Shown here one piece after another: positions 62,014-64,000 of a stretch of DNA of 64,000 bases. Origin of the DNA: Flavobacterium sp. (GTDB lineage: Bacteria > Bacteroidota > Bacteroidia > Flavobacteriales > Flavobacteriaceae); contig NZ_JAHEBT010000054.1 of the NCBI RefSeq assembly GCF_024642105.1, positions 124,001 to 188,000 on the forward strand, given 5' to 3'. A program made the position numbers and the translations under genes. Within the stretch, counting starts at the first letter, position 1. Each line of letters starts with the position of its first letter. The notes beneath the pieces were generated by a model, which worked only from the letters and a program-made list of their open reading frames with translations, did not search any database and was not told the origin of the DNA.

Positions 62014-63402
62014 ATGGAAAACATAGCGTCTTACGTTCAGCAAAATAAAGAACGTTTCATCAATGAATTAATTGAATTACTAAAAATACCATCCGTAAGT
62101 GCTGATACTGCTTACTCTCAAGATGTATTCGACACCGCCGATGCCGTAAAAGCAAGTTTAGAAAAAGCAGGTTGTGATCTAGTTGAAATATGCGATACGC
62201 CAGGCTATCCCATTGTATATGGCGAAAAAACAATTGACCCTAATTTGCCAACCGTGTTGGTATATGGACATTATGATGTGCAACCGCCAGATCCAATGGA
62301 ATTATGGACTTCTCCTCCATTCGAGCCTGTAATTAAAACTAGCGAAATTCATCCTGAAGGCGCTATTTTCGCACGTGGCGCTTGCGATGACAAAGGACAA
62401 ATGTACATGCACGTCAAAGCATTTGAATACATGATTAATTCGAATTGTTTGCCTTGCAATGTAAAATTCATGATTGAAGGCGAAGAAGAAATCGGTTCCA
62501 AAAGTTTGAGTTGGTTTGTAGAACGCAACCAAGAAAAACTCAAAAATGATGTCATTCTAATTTCAGACACCGGAATGATTTCAAACCAACAACCGTCTAT
62601 TACGACAGGACTACGCGGTTTGAGTTATGTAGAAGTAGAAGTTACAGGGCCTAATCGTGATTTACACTCCGGATTGTATGGCGGTGCCGTGGCTAACCCA
62701 ATCAATGTGCTGACTAAAATGATTGCTTCTTTGCATGACGAAAACAATCATATTACTATTCCTGGTTTTTATGATAAAGTAGAAGAACTTTCTGCTGCCG
62801 AAAGAGCCGAAATGGCCAAAGCACCTTTCAGTTTAGAAAACTATAAAAAAGCGTTGGATATTGAAGAAGTCTATGGCGAAACTGGCTATGTAACTAATGA
62901 AAGAAACTCCATTCGTCCCACATTAGATGTCAACGGAATTTGGGGTGGCTATACTGGCGAAGGGGCTAAAACTGTGATTGCGAGTAAGGCTTTCGCCAAA
63001 ATTTCAATGCGTTTGGTTCCAAATCAAGATTGGGAGGAAATCACTGAATTATTTACCAACCATTTTCTAAGTATCGCTCCAAAAGGAGTAACCGTAAAAG
63101 TAACTCCACATCATGGCGGACAAGGCTATGTGACTCCAATCGACAGCATTGGCTACCAAGCCGCTAACAAAGCCTACACCGAAACTTTTGGAGTTCCAGC
63201 TATTCCTGTTCGTTCAGGCGGAAGTATTCCTATTGTTGCGTTATTCGAAAAAGAATTGAAAAGCAAAACGATACTCATGGGATTTGGATTGGACAGTGAT
63301 GCAATTCACTCACCAAACGAACATTTCGGAATTTTCAACTTCTTGAAAGGAATCGAAACTATTCCGTTATTCTATAAATATTTTGTAGAACTGAGTAAAT
63401 AA
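62014..63402 (+). CDS. M20-family dipeptidase
   Basis: This is a 462-residue zinc-dependent peptidase of the M20 (M20/M25/M40) family. It has VLVYGHYDVQPPD, the first metal-binding His-x-Asp, near residue 88. ARGACDDKGQMYMHVKAFE and IEGEEEIGS (~150, catalytic/metal Glu) follow, with the dimerisation domain GLRGLSYVEVEVTGPNRDLHSG and a C-terminal DAIHSPNEHFG metal ligand. Length and order match carnosinase-like dipeptidases. It is cytoplasmic, since no signal peptide is visible. It reads away from the tRNA and is unrelated to the element. Confidence 0.94.
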   Translation: MENIASYVQQNKERFINELIELLKIPSVSADTAYSQDVFDTADAVKASLEKAGCDLVEICDTPGYPIVYGEKTIDPNLPTVLVYGHYDVQPPDPMELWTSPPFEPVIKTSEIHPEGAIFARGACDDKGQMYMHVKAFEYMINSNCLPCNVKFMIEGEEEIGSKSLSWFVERNQEKLKNDVILISDTGMISNQQPSITTGLRGLSYVEVEVTGPNRDLHSGLYGGAVANPINVLTKMIASLHDENNHITIPGFYDKVEELSAAERAEMAKAPFSLENYKKALDIEEVYGETGYVTNERNSIRPTLDVNGIWGGYTGEGAKTVIASKAFAKISMRLVPNQDWEEITELFTNHFLSIAPKGVTVKVTPHHGGQGYVTPIDSIGYQAANKAYTETFGVPAIPVRSGGSIPIVALFEKELKSKTILMGFGLDSDAIHSPNEHFGIFNFLKGIETIPLFYKYFVELSK

Positions 63403-63423
63403 TTTTCCTTTTTATCTGAAAAA

Positions 63424-63810
63424 ATGAATAAAAAAATTACAGCAACAGCCGCATTCTTAGGAATGGCTGCCATTATTTTAGGAGCTTTTGGAGCCCATAC
63501 TTTGAAAAAAGTATTGACTCCCGAACAATTGATTAGTTTTGAAACAGGGGTGCGTTACCAAATGTACCAAGCGTTCTTTTTGTTCTTTCTAGCCACTCAA
63601 AATGATATTCTGGAGAAAACTAAAAAAACAATCTATAACCTAATTATAATAGGAGTACTTTTCTTTTCAGGATCGATTTATCTGTTGTCCTCAATGGGAA
63701 TCACAGGTATCAATTTTAAAAGCATTGGATTCATTACCCCAATAGGTGGCTTATTACTCATCTTGGCTTGGGGAATACTTGGTTTTTCTATTCTAAAAGT
63801 AAAAAGATAA
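63424..63810 (+). CDS. DUF423 membrane protein
   Basis: This is a 128-residue protein of four membrane helices. The N-terminal signature AAFLGMAAIILGAFGAHTLKKVLTPEQL and FETGVRYQMYQAFFLF are diagnostic of DUF423 (YgdD-like). Function unknown. It follows the dipeptidase by 21 bases and is closed by a strong terminator. Confidence 0.93.
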   Translation: MNKKITATAAFLGMAAIILGAFGAHTLKKVLTPEQLISFETGVRYQMYQAFFLFFLATQNDILEKTKKTIYNLIIIGVLFFSGSIYLLSSMGITGINFKSIGFITPIGGLLLILAWGILGFSILKVKR

Positions 63811-63840
63811 AAAAAGCGGTTTCAAATGAAACCGCTTTTT
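63811..63840. terminator. Bidirectional rho-independent terminator
   Basis: The stem AAAAAGCGGTTTC / GAAACCGCTTTTT has a short loop and a T-run. It lies between the DUF423 gene and the convergent gene end at 63843. Confidence 0.92.
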
Positions 63841-63842
63841 TA

Positions 63843-64000
63843 TTACATATAACTCAGAATTTCCTTTTTCAAGGCATCATATTCACCTTGTAAAATCAAC
63901 CCGTTATCAAGTAACTTTTTATAGTTCTGCAACTTTTCAAAAAGCTCGTCTGATGACAATTCGTTGAGTGGTTTATCTGTATCCATAGAGCTAAATCCAG
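63843..64000 (-). CDS. C-terminal part of a leftward gene with SHOCT-like tail (cut by window end)
   Basis: The frame is open to the window edge. The visible last ~51 residues include ELSSDELFEKLQNYKKLLDN and GLILQGEYDALKKEIL, matching the short helical SHOCT-like motif found at the C-termini of many membrane or oligomeric proteins. The main domain lies beyond the window, so no function can be given. Confidence 0.65.
   Translation of the reverse strand, partial: GFSSMDTDKPLNELSSDELFEKLQNYKKLLDNGLILQGEYDALKKEILSYM

Overview
The window reads as a chromosome segment of a Flavobacterium-like member of the Bacteroidota. It has SusC/SusD pairs, a type IX secretion (T9SS) sorting domain, a mevalonate pathway feeding a geranylgeranyl-transferase, promoter elements of the TTTG / TAnnTTTG type, strong AT bias and T9SS/Sus-style lipoproteins. 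No species call is attempted.

Region 1 (1-6.94 kb) is an acetate/propionate sensing and activation operon on the + strand. It encodes a sodium:solute-symporter-type sensor histidine kinase (cut by the window start), a receiver-only response regulator, a propionyl-CoA-synthetase-type acyl-CoA ligase and acetyl-CoA synthetase. Region 2 (7.0-27.5 kb) is a maltodextrin/starch utilisation locus split around a LacI-type regulator. Leftward lie SusC, SusD, SusE-like, a large T9SS-sorted GH13 amylase and an FN3 lipoprotein. Rightward lie the regulator, an MFS sugar porter, beta-phosphoglucomutase, GH65 maltose phosphorylase, an esterase and two GH13 enzymes. Polymers would be cut at the surface, imported by SusCD, trimmed in the periplasm, moved inward by the MFS porter and phosphorolysed to glucose plus beta-glucose-1-phosphate. 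Inverted repeats in both promoter regions look like shared operators. Region 3 (27.5-36.7 kb) holds housekeeping genes: a flavoprotein, TspO, mevalonate diphosphate decarboxylase, mevalonate kinase, a UbiA-type prenyltransferase, a pseudouridine synthase and an M3 peptidase. A small four-helix-bundle gene with inverted-repeat flanks is wedged into the mevalonate genes.

Region 4 (about 36.82-61.79 kb) is a 25-kb integrated element in the 3' end of a tRNA-Leu(UAG) gene, bounded by a 20-bp exact direct repeat. It encodes a tyrosine integrase and an excisionase-like protein, then a leftward accessory arm (RelA/SpoT-domain protein, GNAT acetyltransferase, N-formylglutamate-amidohydrolase-family protein). 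The middle is a run of mostly secreted, lipoprotein or membrane proteins of unknown role. It includes an alternating GYF_2-membrane / secreted-protein module and two HExxH proteins. The right arm is replication/regulation-like: a compact second tyrosine recombinase beside a degenerate repeat array, a primase-helicase-like protein, a SEC-C protein, and a ParB-like/DNA-methylase-like fusion whose catalytic motif IV is degenerate. I see no capsid, portal, terminase, relaxase or conjugation genes. The element is therefore an integrative plasmid-like or satellite-like island rather than a complete prophage or conjugative element.

Region 5 (61.77-64 kb) is the restored tRNA-Leu, an M20 dipeptidase, a DUF423 membrane protein and the end of a leftward gene with a SHOCT-like tail. 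The most novel-looking parts are the alternating GYF_2 module, the repeat array beside the compact recombinase, the paired operators at 57.1/57.9 kb, the degenerate ParB-methylase and the repeated FISUMP-tail/palindrome/small-gene module.
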